Origin: Paracraurococcus sp049315625
GTDB lineage: Bacteria > Pseudomonadota > Alphaproteobacteria > Acetobacterales > Acetobacteraceae
DNA: 8,500 nt
Direction of reading: 5' to 3'
Assembly: GCA_049315625.1 (NCBI GenBank)
Contig: JBMOJU010000237.1
Coordinates: forward strand, 1-8,500
Position numbers and translations under genes: made by a program. Shown here piece by piece: positions 1 to 5,898 of the stretch. The notes beneath the pieces are model-generated. The model did no database searches. It had not been told where the DNA came from and saw only the letters and a list, made by a program, of their open reading frames with translations. Numbering within the stretch: position 1 is the first letter of the stretch; the number at the start of each line of letters is the position of its first letter.

Positions 1-1
1 C

Positions 2-2071
2 GAGGCGCCGGCCAGCGGCGGCAACGCCCCGCCGCAGACCATCCGCGTCTCGGTCGAGGTGCTGGAGGACCTGATGATGCTGGTCTCCGAGCTGGTGCTG
101 ACCCGCAACCAGCTGCTCCAGCTCGCCCGCAGCCAGGCCGACAACGCCTTCGCCGTGCCGCTGCAGCGGCTGTCGCACATCACCTCCGACCTGCAGGAAG
201 GGGTGATGAAGACGCGCATGCAGCCGATCGGCAATGCCTGGGCCAAGCTGCCGCGGCTGGTGCGCGACCTTGGCGTCGAGCTCGGCAAGCGGATCACGCT
301 GGAGATGCGCGGCGCCGAGACCGAGCTGGACCGCCAGGTACTCGAACTCATCAAGGACCCGCTGACCCACATGGTCCGCAACTCCGGCGACCACGGGCTG
401 GAACGGCCGGAGGAGCGGATCGCCGCCGGCAAGCCGGAGACCGGCCGGATCATGCTGAACGCCCGACACGAGGGCGGCCACATCCTGATCGAGATCGGCG
501 ATGATGGGCGCGGCCTGAATGCCGAGCGGATCCGCCAGAAGGTGCTGGCGCAGGGCCTGGCGACCGAGGCCGAGCTGGCCGGGATGCCGGAGCGCGACAT
601 CCACCGCTTCATCTTCCGCCCTGGCTTCTCCACCGCCGCCGCCGTCACCGCCGTCTCCGGCCGCGGCGTCGGGATGGATGTGGTCAAGACCAACATGGAA
701 CGCATCGGCGGCACCATCGACATCCGCTCGCGCGAAGGCCACGGCACCAATTTCGTCATCAAGATTCCGCTGACGCTGGCCATCGTCTCCGCCCTGATCG
801 TCGAGGCCGGCGGCGAGCGCTTCGCCATCCCGCAGATCGGCGTGGTCGAACTCGTGCGCGTCGGGGGTGAGGGGACGGCGCAGCTCGAGCGGATCAAGGA
901 CGCGCCGGTGCTGCGGCTGCGCGACCGGCTGCTGCCGCTGGTCAACCTCGCCGGCCTGCTGCGGCTGGACGGCACGGCAGCGGATGCCAGCGGCTTCGTC
1001 GTGGTGACCCAGGTCGGCAGCCATGTCTTCGGCATCATCGTCGACCGCGTCTTCGACACCGAGGAGATCGTGGTGAAGCCGGTGGCGCCGATCCTGCGGC
1101 ACGTGACGATGTTCGGCGGCAACACCATCCTCGGCGATGGCAGCGTCATCATGATCCTCGACGCCAACGGCATCGCCCGCGCCACCGGCCTGGGCGCCGA
1201 GGGCGGGGACGCCGAGCCGGAGCGGGAGGCGGCGCGGCAGGCGCATCTCCTGCGCTCGGACCAGACCACCGCGCTGCTGCTGTTCCGCGCCGGGGAGGGT
1301 GCGCCGAAGGCGGTGCCGCTCGGCCTCGTCGCCCGGCTGGAGGATGTGGAGCGGGAGCGGATCGAGGTCGCCGGCGGTAGGCCCCTGGTGCAATACCGCG
1401 GCCAGCTCATGCCGCTCGTGCCGCTCGCCGGCCAGTGGGATGCCGCGACCACGCCGGCGCGGCAGCCGGTGCTGGTGTTCAGCGACGGCGACCGCGCCAT
1501 GGGGCTGATGGTCGATGAGATCCTCGACGTGGTCGAGGAGCGCCTGGTGGTGGACGGCGCCGGCGAGCGGCCCGGCTATCTCGGCAGCATCGTCGTCGCC
1601 GGCAAGGTGACCGAGCTGCTGGACACCGCCTGGTGGCTGCGCCAGGCCGGGGAGGATTGGTTCGGCCCGGCCGCGTCGAAGACGGTGGGGGAGGCGCGCC
1701 GCGTCCTGCTGGTCGAGGACAGTGCCTTCTTCCGCAACCTCGTGGTCCCGGCCCTGGGTGCGGCGGGCTATGTCGTCACCGCCGTCGCCGACGCCGCGGA
1801 GGCGCTGCGGCTGCGCGATGCCGGCGCCGGCTTCGACGCCGTGCTGTCGGACATCACGATGCCGGGCATGGACGGCTTCGCGCTGGCCCGCGCGCTGCGC
1901 GCGGAGGGGCCCTGGCGCGACCTGCCGTTGATCGCGCTGACCGGTCGCGCCGCGCCAGAGGATATCGAGCGCGGCCGGGACGCCGGCTTCACCGACTACG
2001 TGGCGAAATTCGATCGCGCGGCGCTGCTGGAAAGCCTGGCGCAATGCCTGGCCGCGCCGGTCGGCGGCTGA
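2..2071 (+). CDS. cheA: Hybrid chemotaxis histidine kinase CheA with C-terminal receiver domain (5' partial)
   Basis: Kinase that takes signals from receptor arrays through CheW and phosphorylates CheY and CheB. The reading frame is open from base 2, so the start, the P1 (HPt) domain and P2 lie upstream. Numbering residues from base 2: P3 dimerisation helices about 15-95; P4 ATPase with N-box VRNSGDHG (Asn ~127), G1 DDGRG (167-171), GRGVGMD (220-226) and GHGT (246-249); P5 CheW-like domain about 260-394; a second CheW-like domain about 419-549; REC about 566-685. REC has the acidic pair ED (572-573), phospho-acceptor Asp 617 in SDITMPGMDG, and Lys 669 followed by Phe instead of the usual Pro. 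The second CheW-like domain plus REC resembles a CheV fused to the kinase; similar hybrid CheAs are known in alphaproteobacteria. All ATP-binding boxes look intact. The stop is 18 bp before cheW, so it is first in the visible operon. Confidence 0.96.
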   Translation, partial: EAPASGGNAPPQTIRVSVEVLEDLMMLVSELVLTRNQLLQLARSQADNAFAVPLQRLSHITSDLQEGVMKTRMQPIGNAWAKLPRLVRDLGVELGKRITLEMRGAETELDRQVLELIKDPLTHMVRNSGDHGLERPEERIAAGKPETGRIMLNARHEGGHILIEIGDDGRGLNAERIRQKVLAQGLATEAELAGMPERDIHRFIFRPGFSTAAAVTAVSGRGVGMDVVKTNMERIGGTIDIRSREGHGTNFVIKIPLTLAIVSALIVEAGGERFAIPQIGVVELVRVGGEGTAQLERIKDAPVLRLRDRLLPLVNLAGLLRLDGTAADASGFVVVTQVGSHVFGIIVDRVFDTEEIVVKPVAPILRHVTMFGGNTILGDGSVIMILDANGIARATGLGAEGGDAEPEREAARQAHLLRSDQTTALLLFRAGEGAPKAVPLGLVARLEDVERERIEVAGGRPLVQYRGQLMPLVPLAGQWDAATTPARQPVLVFSDGDRAMGLMVDEILDVVEERLVVDGAGERPGYLGSIVVAGKVTELLDTAWWLRQAGEDWFGPAASKTVGEARRVLLVEDSAFFRNLVVPALGAAGYVVTAVADAAEALRLRDAGAGFDAVLSDITMPGMDGFALARALRAEGPWRDLPLIALTGRAAPEDIERGRDAGFTDYVAKFDRAALLESLAQCLAAPVGG

Positions 2072-2089
2072 GCGGGACGGAGCAGAGCG

Positions 2090-2578
2090 ATGCAACAGGC
2101 CATGACCGCTTCGGCGCGCGCGCCGATGGCGGCCCCCTCCCGCCGCGAGGAGGCGGCGGAGGTCTTCCTCACCCTCACCGTCGCCGGGCAACTCTGCGGC
2201 GTGCCGGTGCTGGCGGTGCGCGACGTACTCGGCGCGCAGGCCATTACCCGCATCCCGCTGGCGCCGCCGGAGGTGGCGGGGAGCCTCAACCTGCGTGGCC
2301 GGATCGTCACCGCGGTCGATCTGCGCCGGCGGCTCGGCCTGCCGCCGCGCGAGGGCGGCGGTGGCGCGATGAGTGTGGTGGTGGAGCGCGACGGTGAACT
2401 CTACTCGCTGCTGGCGGATTCGGTGGGGGATGTCCTGCCGCTGCCGCCGCGCGACCGGGCGCCGAACCCGCCGACGCTCGACCCGCTGTGGCGGGATGTC
2501 TCGCGCGGCGTCCACCGGCTGGGCGAGAACCTGCTCATCCTGCTCGATGTCGAGCACGTGCTGGCGATCGGCGCATGA
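2090..2578 (+). CDS. cheW: Chemotaxis coupling protein CheW
   Basis: Adaptor that links chemoreceptors to the P5 domain of CheA in the cytoplasmic signalling array. The protein has 162 residues, normal for CheW, and forms one CheW domain from about residue 24 to 160. The family hallmark NLRGRIVTAVDLRRRLGL is at about residues 67-84, and the middle of the second sub-barrel (VVVERDGELYSLLADSVGDV) follows at 96-115. The first ~22 residues are Ala/Arg-rich and probably disordered. The start at 2090 is supported by GGAG at 2079-2082 with 7 nt spacing. A second ATG at 2102 is possible but lacks as good a site. It lies 18 bp after cheA, and its stop overlaps the cheY start as ATGA, which suggests translational coupling. 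Confidence 0.95.
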   Translation: MQQAMTASARAPMAAPSRREEAAEVFLTLTVAGQLCGVPVLAVRDVLGAQAITRIPLAPPEVAGSLNLRGRIVTAVDLRRRLGLPPREGGGGAMSVVVERDGELYSLLADSVGDVLPLPPRDRAPNPPTLDPLWRDVSRGVHRLGENLLILLDVEHVLAIGA

Positions 2579-2976
2579 GCGGGACATGGGACGGCACGCC
2601 CAGCTGCCTGATCGTCGATGACAGCCGGGTGGTGCGCAAGGCGGCGCGGCGGATCGTCGAGACGCTGGGCTTCGCGGTGCGGGAGGCGGAGGACGGCGCC
2701 CAGGCGCTGATCGCCTGCCGCGAGGCGTTGCCGCAGGTGGTGCTGCTGGATTGGAACATGCCGGTGATGGACGGCATCACCTTCCTCCGCGCCGCGCGGG
2801 CCGAGTTCGGCCCGGACCGGCCGGTCGTGGTGCTCTGCACCACCGAGGCGGCGCTGGAGCGCATCGTCGAGGCGCTGGAGGCCGGGGCGCAGGAATACGT
2901 CATGAAGCCCTTCGACGCCGCGCTGCTGCAGGATAAATTCGCCCAGGCCGGCCTGCTGCCGGATGCTGCGGCATGA
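2575..2976 (+). CDS. cheY: Single-domain chemotaxis response regulator CheY
   Basis: Diffusible output regulator. When phosphorylated by CheA it is expected to bind the flagellar switch (FliM) and change motor behaviour. The protein is 133 residues and is a lone REC domain. Visible residues are the acidic pair Asp15-Asp16 (IVDDSR), phospho-acceptor Asp59 in LLDWNMPVMDG, the switch Thr in CTTE (89-90), the aromatic at 108 (EYVMKPF) and Lys111. The CTTE and EYVMKPFD segments are typical of alphaproteobacterial motility CheY rather than of DNA-binding regulators, and no output domain follows. The ATG at 2575 overlaps the cheW TGA. A longer in-frame start at 2488 would add 29 residues of cheW shadow sequence and was rejected. 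No strong Shine-Dalgarno precedes it, so coupling to cheW is likely. Confidence 0.94.
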   Translation: MSGTWDGTPSCLIVDDSRVVRKAARRIVETLGFAVREAEDGAQALIACREALPQVVLLDWNMPVMDGITFLRAARAEFGPDRPVVVLCTTEAALERIVEALEAGAQEYVMKPFDAALLQDKFAQAGLLPDAAA

Positions 2977-4076
2977 CCGGCACCGCGGGGCCGCCGGCCG
3001 CCGGCGCACCGGTGCGCGTCATGCTGTGCGACGACAGCGCCACGGTCCGCACCGTCCTGGCGCGGTTGCTGGAAGCCGATCCCGGCATCCGCGTCGTCGC
3101 CCGCGTGGCGCATGGGCAGGAGGCGGTGGCGACGATGCAGCGGCTGCCGGCCGCGCTGCGTCCGCAGGTGGTGCTGCTCGATCTCGAGATGCCGGTGATG
3201 GACGGCATGACGGCGCTGCCGCTGCTGCTGCGGGACCGGCCGCGTCCGGCGGTGATCGTCGCCAGCGCGCTGACCCAGCGCGGCGCCGCCGCGGCCATGG
3301 CGGCGCTGCGGGCCGGCGCGGTGGACTACATCCCGAAGCCCGCTGCCGCCGGCGGCGGGCTGAACGACCCCGCCTTCCAGGCCGAGCTGCAGGCCAAGGT
3401 GACGGGCTGGGCCCGCATGGGGGCGCGCGGCCCGGCGCCGCGCGCAGTCGTGCCGAAGCCACCGGCACCGATCGCGCCGCTGCGCGGGCTGCGCGCCATC
3501 GGCCTCGGCTGCTCGACCGGCGGGCCGCAGGCGCTGGTTGCCTTCGTCCAGGCGCTCACCCGGCCTTTGCCGGTGCCGCTGCTGGTGGTGCAGCACATGC
3601 CGGCCGGCTTCATCGCCATGCTGGCGGACCATCTGAACCGCCTGGGCCGGCTGCCCTGCGCCGAGGCACGGGACGGCGAGGTGCTGCGGCCAGGCCGGCT
3701 CTACCTGGCGCCGGGCGACCGGCACCTGCTGGCCGAGCCCGGTGCGGGCGGGCTGGTCGCCCGGCTGGCCGACACGCCGCCCGAGAATTTCTGCCGCCCG
3801 GCGGTGGATCCCATGCTGCGGAGCCTTTCGGCCGCCTGTGGCGGTGCGGTGCTGGCGGTGATCCTGACCGGCATGGGCCAGGACGGGCTGGCGGGCTGCC
3901 GCGCCATCGCTGCCGCCGGCGGCACGGTGCTGGCGCAGGACGAGGCGAGCTCGGTGGTGTGGGGGATGCCCGGGGCGGTCGCCAAGGCCGGGCTGGCGCG
4001 GGCGCTGCTGCCGCCCGCCGCACTGGCGGAGCAGGTGCTGGCGGCCACGGCCGGGCGCCCGGGGATGGTGGCATGA
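2973..4076 (+). CDS. cheB: Chemoreceptor glutamate methylesterase/deamidase CheB
   Basis: Removes methyl groups from receptor glutamates (and deamidates glutamines) to give adaptation; activated when CheA phosphorylates its receiver domain. The protein is 367 residues, close to the family norm of about 350. REC spans about 14-130, with Asp20-Asp21, phospho-acceptor Asp70 in LLDLEMPVMDG and Lys122 in YIPKP. A Pro/Ala-rich linker follows at about 150-172. The esterase domain spans about 174-358 and shows the catalytic triad: Ser181 in GLGCSTGGPQAL, His208 in QHMPAGF, Asp304 in LTGMGQDGLAG. All key residues are present, so it should be active. The ATG overlaps the cheY stop (ATGA), and its own stop overlaps the cheR start the same way. 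The REC plus esterase layout makes an alternative identity unlikely. Confidence 0.96.
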   Translation: MTGTAGPPAAGAPVRVMLCDDSATVRTVLARLLEADPGIRVVARVAHGQEAVATMQRLPAALRPQVVLLDLEMPVMDGMTALPLLLRDRPRPAVIVASALTQRGAAAAMAALRAGAVDYIPKPAAAGGGLNDPAFQAELQAKVTGWARMGARGPAPRAVVPKPPAPIAPLRGLRAIGLGCSTGGPQALVAFVQALTRPLPVPLLVVQHMPAGFIAMLADHLNRLGRLPCAEARDGEVLRPGRLYLAPGDRHLLAEPGAGGLVARLADTPPENFCRPAVDPMLRSLSAACGGAVLAVILTGMGQDGLAGCRAIAAAGGTVLAQDEASSVVWGMPGAVAKAGLARALLPPAALAEQVLAATAGRPGMVA

Positions 4077-4894
4077 ACCGCGAGAGCTTCGCCTTCATCG
4101 CCGGCCTGGTGAAGGGCCGTTCCGGCCTCGTCCTGACGCCGGACCAGGGCTACATGCTGGAAACCCGGCTCGGCCCGCTGCTGAAGCGGGAGGGGCTCCC
4201 GGGCATCGACGCGCTGGCGCAGCGGCTGAAGGATCCGCGCGCCACCGCCCTGGCCGAGGCGGTGACCGAGGCGCTGACCACCAACGAGAGCAGCTTCTTC
4301 CGTGACGGCAAGCCGTTCGAGCACCTGCGCGGCGTCCTGCCGGGGCTGATCGCGGCGCGGGGGCCAGGCCAGGCCCTGCGCATCTGGTCGGCCGCCTGCT
4401 CCACCGGGCAGGAAGCCTACTCGATCGCCATGCTCCTCGCCGAACTCGGGCCCGCCGGCCGGCGCGCCGAGATCGTCGGGACCGACATCGCGCAGGAGGT
4501 GCTGGCCCGTGCCCGTGACGGCGGCTTCACCCAGTTCGAGGTGCAGCGCGGCCTGCCGGCCCGGCTGCTGGTGACGCATTTCCGGCAGGAGGCCGGGCGC
4601 TGGCGCATCGCGCCCGAGCTGCGCGCGATGGTGCGGTTCGAGCGCTTCAACCTGCTCTCGGACCTGCGGCCGCTCGGCCGGTTCGACGTGATCTTCTGCC
4701 GCAACGTGCTGATCTACTTCGACACGCCGACCAAGGCCCGGGTGCTGGAGGCGATGGCGGCGCAGCTCGCGCCGGATGGCGTGCTCTACCTCGGCGGGGC
4801 GGAGACGGTGCTGGGCCTGACCGGAATGCTCGCCCCGGTGGCGGGGCAGCGGGGCGTCTATGCCAAGGCGGCTGCGAGGGCCTTGGCCGGCTGA
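4073..4894 (+). CDS. cheR: Chemoreceptor glutamate methyltransferase CheR
   Basis: Transfers methyl from S-adenosylmethionine to receptor glutamates, opposing CheB. The protein is 273 residues, typical of stand-alone CheR. The N-terminal helical domain covers about 1-70 and contains the family motif TTNESSFFRD (69-78). The SAM-binding Rossmann part includes IWSAACSTGQEAYSIAM (104-120), GTDI (136-139), FNLL (192-195) and FCRNVLIYF (208-216). No TPR or extra C-terminal domain is present. The frame is open far upstream through cheB, but the ATG at 4073 in the ATGA overlap with cheB gives the usual CheR N-terminus. It is the last che gene seen on this strand; the neighbour ctrA converges on it. 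Its final codons (Ala-Leu-Ala-Gly-stop) lie inside a direct repeat that recurs just downstream. Confidence 0.95.
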   Translation: MNRESFAFIAGLVKGRSGLVLTPDQGYMLETRLGPLLKREGLPGIDALAQRLKDPRATALAEAVTEALTTNESSFFRDGKPFEHLRGVLPGLIAARGPGQALRIWSAACSTGQEAYSIAMLLAELGPAGRRAEIVGTDIAQEVLARARDGGFTQFEVQRGLPARLLVTHFRQEAGRWRIAPELRAMVRFERFNLLSDLRPLGRFDVIFCRNVLIYFDTPTKARVLEAMAAQLAPDGVLYLGGAETVLGLTGMLAPVAGQRGVYAKAAARALAG

Positions 4895-4966
4895 GAGGGT
4901 GCGGGTGCCGGCCGGCGGCGAGGATCCGGGCCTTGGCCGGCAGCACGGGCGCAGGTGTCGGCCGGC
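4878..4966. repeat. Imperfect direct repeat, 50-bp period, across the cheR 3' end
   Basis: Two 39-bp copies at 4878-4916 and 4928-4966 align without gaps at an exact offset of 50 bp. I count 32 of 39 identical bases. The first 14 bases (GGGCCTTGGCCGGC) and the closing GCCGGC are identical; most differences are in the middle. The first copy contains the last codons and stop of cheR, and the second is wholly intergenic. Similarity does not extend to either side. It may be the remnant of a short tandem duplication, or chance in very GC-rich DNA. Confidence 0.5.
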
Positions 4967-4977
4967 CCCGTCGGCGG

Positions 4978-5002
4978 GCCGCCCGGCGCGGGGCCGGGCG
5001 GC
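4978..5002. terminator. Hairpin between convergent cheR and ctrA, possible bidirectional terminator
   Basis: A perfect 10-bp inverted repeat (GCCGCCCGGC and GCCGGGCGGC) encloses a 5-nt loop at 4988-4992. It starts 7 bp past the ctrA stop and lies 83 bp past the cheR stop, where transcripts from both sides should end. No T-run follows on either strand, so it is not a textbook intrinsic terminator. In GC-rich alphaproteobacteria such stems may still act in termination or mRNA 3'-end protection. Confidence 0.5.
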
Positions 5003-5009
5003 GGCGGCG

Positions 5010-5744
5010 TCAGGCCGCCTGGGCGGCCAGCGTGCCGGTCACCGCGCCGAAGGGGGCGCGGGCGGCCACCGGCGTCGGCTCCCGCAGCACGTAGCCGCGG
5101 CCCCAGACGGTGGCGATCAGGTTGTCGGCGCCGGCCTGGGCCAGCTTCTTGCGCAGCTTGCAGATGAAGACGTCGATGATCTTCACCTCCGGCTCGTCCA
5201 TCCCGCCATAGAGATGGTTGAGGAAGGCCTCCTTGGTCATCACCACGCCCTTGCGCAGCGTGAGCAGTTCCAGGATCGCATATTCCTTGCCGGTCAGGTG
5301 CACCGGCGTGCCGGCCACCGTCACCTCCCGCGAGCCGAGGTTGAGCACCAGCGGGCCAACGACCAGGTTCGGCTGGGCGAAGCCCTTGGTACGGCGGACC
5401 ACCGCCTGGATGCGGGCGATCAGCTCCTCCCGGTCGAAGGGCTTGGTGATGAAGTCGTCGGCGCCCATGCCAAAGCCCTTCACCTTGGCCTGCGGCCGGG
5501 CCTGGCCGGAGAGGATGAGCACCGGGGTTTCCACCCGCGCGGCGCGCAGCCGGCGCACCACCTCGTACCCCTCCATGTCCGGGAGGACGAGGTCGAGCAC
5601 GACCACGTCGTAATCGTAGAGGCGGGCGAGTTCCAACGCCTCCTCCCCGGTGTCGACGGCGTCGACGATCATCGCCGCCGATTTCAGCATCGCCACGATC
5701 GCGCGGGATACGGGCAGGTCATCCTCAACCAAAAGGGCACGCAT
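5010..5744 (-). CDS. ctrA: Cell-cycle and motility response regulator CtrA
   Basis: OmpR-type DNA-binding response regulator. In Caulobacter it controls replication, division and flagellar genes; in Rhodospirillales-type relatives it is known mainly as a motility regulator. The protein is 244 residues from the ATG at 5744. REC covers 1-118 with acidic residues 8-9, phospho-acceptor Asp51 (VVVLDLVLPD) and Lys101 (ITKPF), the same positions as Caulobacter CtrA as I recall it. The winged-helix domain covers about 125-222. HLTGKEY (149-155), FLNHLYGGMDEPE (174-186), IIDVFICKLRKKL (189-201) and TVWGRGYVLR (212-221) are near-identical to CtrA. After residue 222 comes a divergent Ala-rich tail ending in Ala-Ala, which resembles the C-terminal ClpXP degradation signal of CtrA. 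The start is supported by GGAG 9 nt upstream; a TTG start at 5774 would add 10 unconserved residues. It is divergent from fliI. Confidence 0.95.
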   Translation of the reverse strand: MRALLVEDDLPVSRAIVAMLKSAAMIVDAVDTGEEALELARLYDYDVVVLDLVLPDMEGYEVVRRLRAARVETPVLILSGQARPQAKVKGFGMGADDFITKPFDREELIARIQAVVRRTKGFAQPNLVVGPLVLNLGSREVTVAGTPVHLTGKEYAILELLTLRKGVVMTKEAFLNHLYGGMDEPEVKIIDVFICKLRKKLAQAGADNLIATVWGRGYVLREPTPVAARAPFGAVTGTLAAQAA

Positions 5745-5753
5745 GCTGGGGGT

Positions 5754-5757
5754 CTCC
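5754..5757 (-). promoter_or_regulatory. Shine-Dalgarno of ctrA
   Basis: On the minus strand GGAG lies 9 nt before the ATG at 5744. It favours this start over the in-frame TTG at 5774, and the chosen start places REC residues at the usual CtrA positions. Confidence 0.6.
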
Positions 5758-5797
5758 ACACGTCTTGCGTGCAAAAACTAGCACCGATGCGCGGGTT

Positions 5798-5814
5798 GTG
5801 AAGGAGAAATTCAC
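5798..5814. promoter_or_regulatory. Dyad GTGAA-N7-TTCAC in the ctrA/fliI intergenic region
   Basis: A perfect 5-bp inverted repeat with a 7-bp spacer, a geometry expected for a dimeric regulator. It lies about 54 bp upstream of the ctrA ATG and 85 bp upstream of the fliI ATG. The arm on the ctrA side overlaps a weak -35-like TTCACA on the minus strand. The motif is not one I can assign to a known family. A short dyad can occur by chance. Confidence 0.3.
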
Positions 5815-5858
5815 GTCCAGGGCGTATTATTTTTCGATACAATTCGCTGCCGAATGAA

Positions 5859-5863
5859 GAATC
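5859..5863. promoter_or_regulatory. GANTC (GAATC) site, potential CcrM methylation site
   Basis: GAATC lies 40 bp before the fliI ATG and about 115 bp before the ctrA ATG. CcrM methylates GANTC in alphaproteobacteria, and a GANTC in the Caulobacter ctrA P1 promoter ties expression to replication. Here it is farther from ctrA and could equally affect fliI or neither. Function is inference only. Confidence 0.3.
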
Positions 5864-5887
5864 CCAGGGACGGCGTTAATCGTATCG

Positions 5888-5892
5888 AAGGA
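5888..5892 (+). promoter_or_regulatory. Shine-Dalgarno of fliI
   Basis: AAGGA ends 6 nt before the ATG at 5899. This decides for 5899 over the in-frame ATG at 5854, which has no purine-rich site upstream and would add 15 residues with no FliI-like character. Confidence 0.65.
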
Positions 5893-5898
5893 AATCAG

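Larger units (their letters stand above)
5830..5892 (+). promoter_or_regulatory. Possible leader-RNA stem covering the fliI ribosome-binding site
   Basis: TTCGATAC (5833-5840) and GTATCGAA (5882-5889) are perfect 8-bp inverted repeats 41 bp apart. In RNA the pairing extends by two G-U pairs (5832/5890, 5831/5891) and one U-A pair (5830/5892), giving 11 bp that take up the whole AAGGA Shine-Dalgarno at 5888-5892. A smaller hairpin, ATTCG-CTGC-CGAAT (5842-5855), nests inside. The structure matters only if transcription starts upstream of 5830, which I cannot show. It could also be a DNA operator dyad. Confidence 0.35.
5745..5898. promoter_or_regulatory. Divergent ctrA / fliI regulatory region
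   Basis: 154 bp separate the chosen starts of ctrA and fliI and must contain both 5' control regions. It includes an AT-rich stretch at about 5825-5845 that stands out from the surrounding GC-rich DNA. I see no confident sigma-70, sigma-54 or flagellar sigma-28 promoter. For ctrA, reading the minus strand, TTCACA (about 5809-5814) followed after some 16 nt by TAGTTT is a weak candidate pair. For a CtrA site (TTAA-N7-TTAA) there is only one TTAA half, at 5876-5879, with GAAG in the second-half position. A GANTC site and two short dyads are listed separately. Confidence 0.6.

Noticed and set aside
2535..3725. Long antisense open frame (396 codons) across cheY and cheB
   Set aside because: It lies wholly opposite clearly coding genes. 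Its translation is low-complexity Arg/Ala/His-rich with no domain, as expected for stop-poor GC-rich DNA.
2963..4072. Upstream extension of the cheR frame through cheB
   Set aside because: The extension is cheB read out of frame (Arg/Gly/Ala-rich). CheR begins at the conserved N-terminus at 4073.
5745..5774. TTG start for ctrA at 5774, adding 10 residues
   Set aside because: The ATG at 5744 puts Asp51 and Lys101 at the known CtrA positions and has GGAG upstream.
4860..5801. Plus-strand open frame of 313 codons opposite ctrA
   Set aside because: CtrA on the minus strand is unmistakable. The plus-strand translation has no recognisable motif and is a mirror of the ctrA codons.
5820..5850. Sigma-70 promoter with TATTAT or TACAAT as -10 for fliI
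   Set aside because: No reasonable -35 lies at 16-18 bp from either. TTGTGA is 23 bp before TATTAT, which is too far.
5876..5890. Full CtrA box TTAA-N7-TTAA
   Set aside because: Only the first TTAA is present; the second-half position reads GAAG. It is recorded as a half-site only.
5854..5898. Earlier in-frame ATG for fliI at 5854 (15 extra residues)
   Set aside because: It has no ribosome-binding site, and the added residues are unlike FliI. AAGGA six bases before 5899 and the resulting 442-residue length favour 5899.
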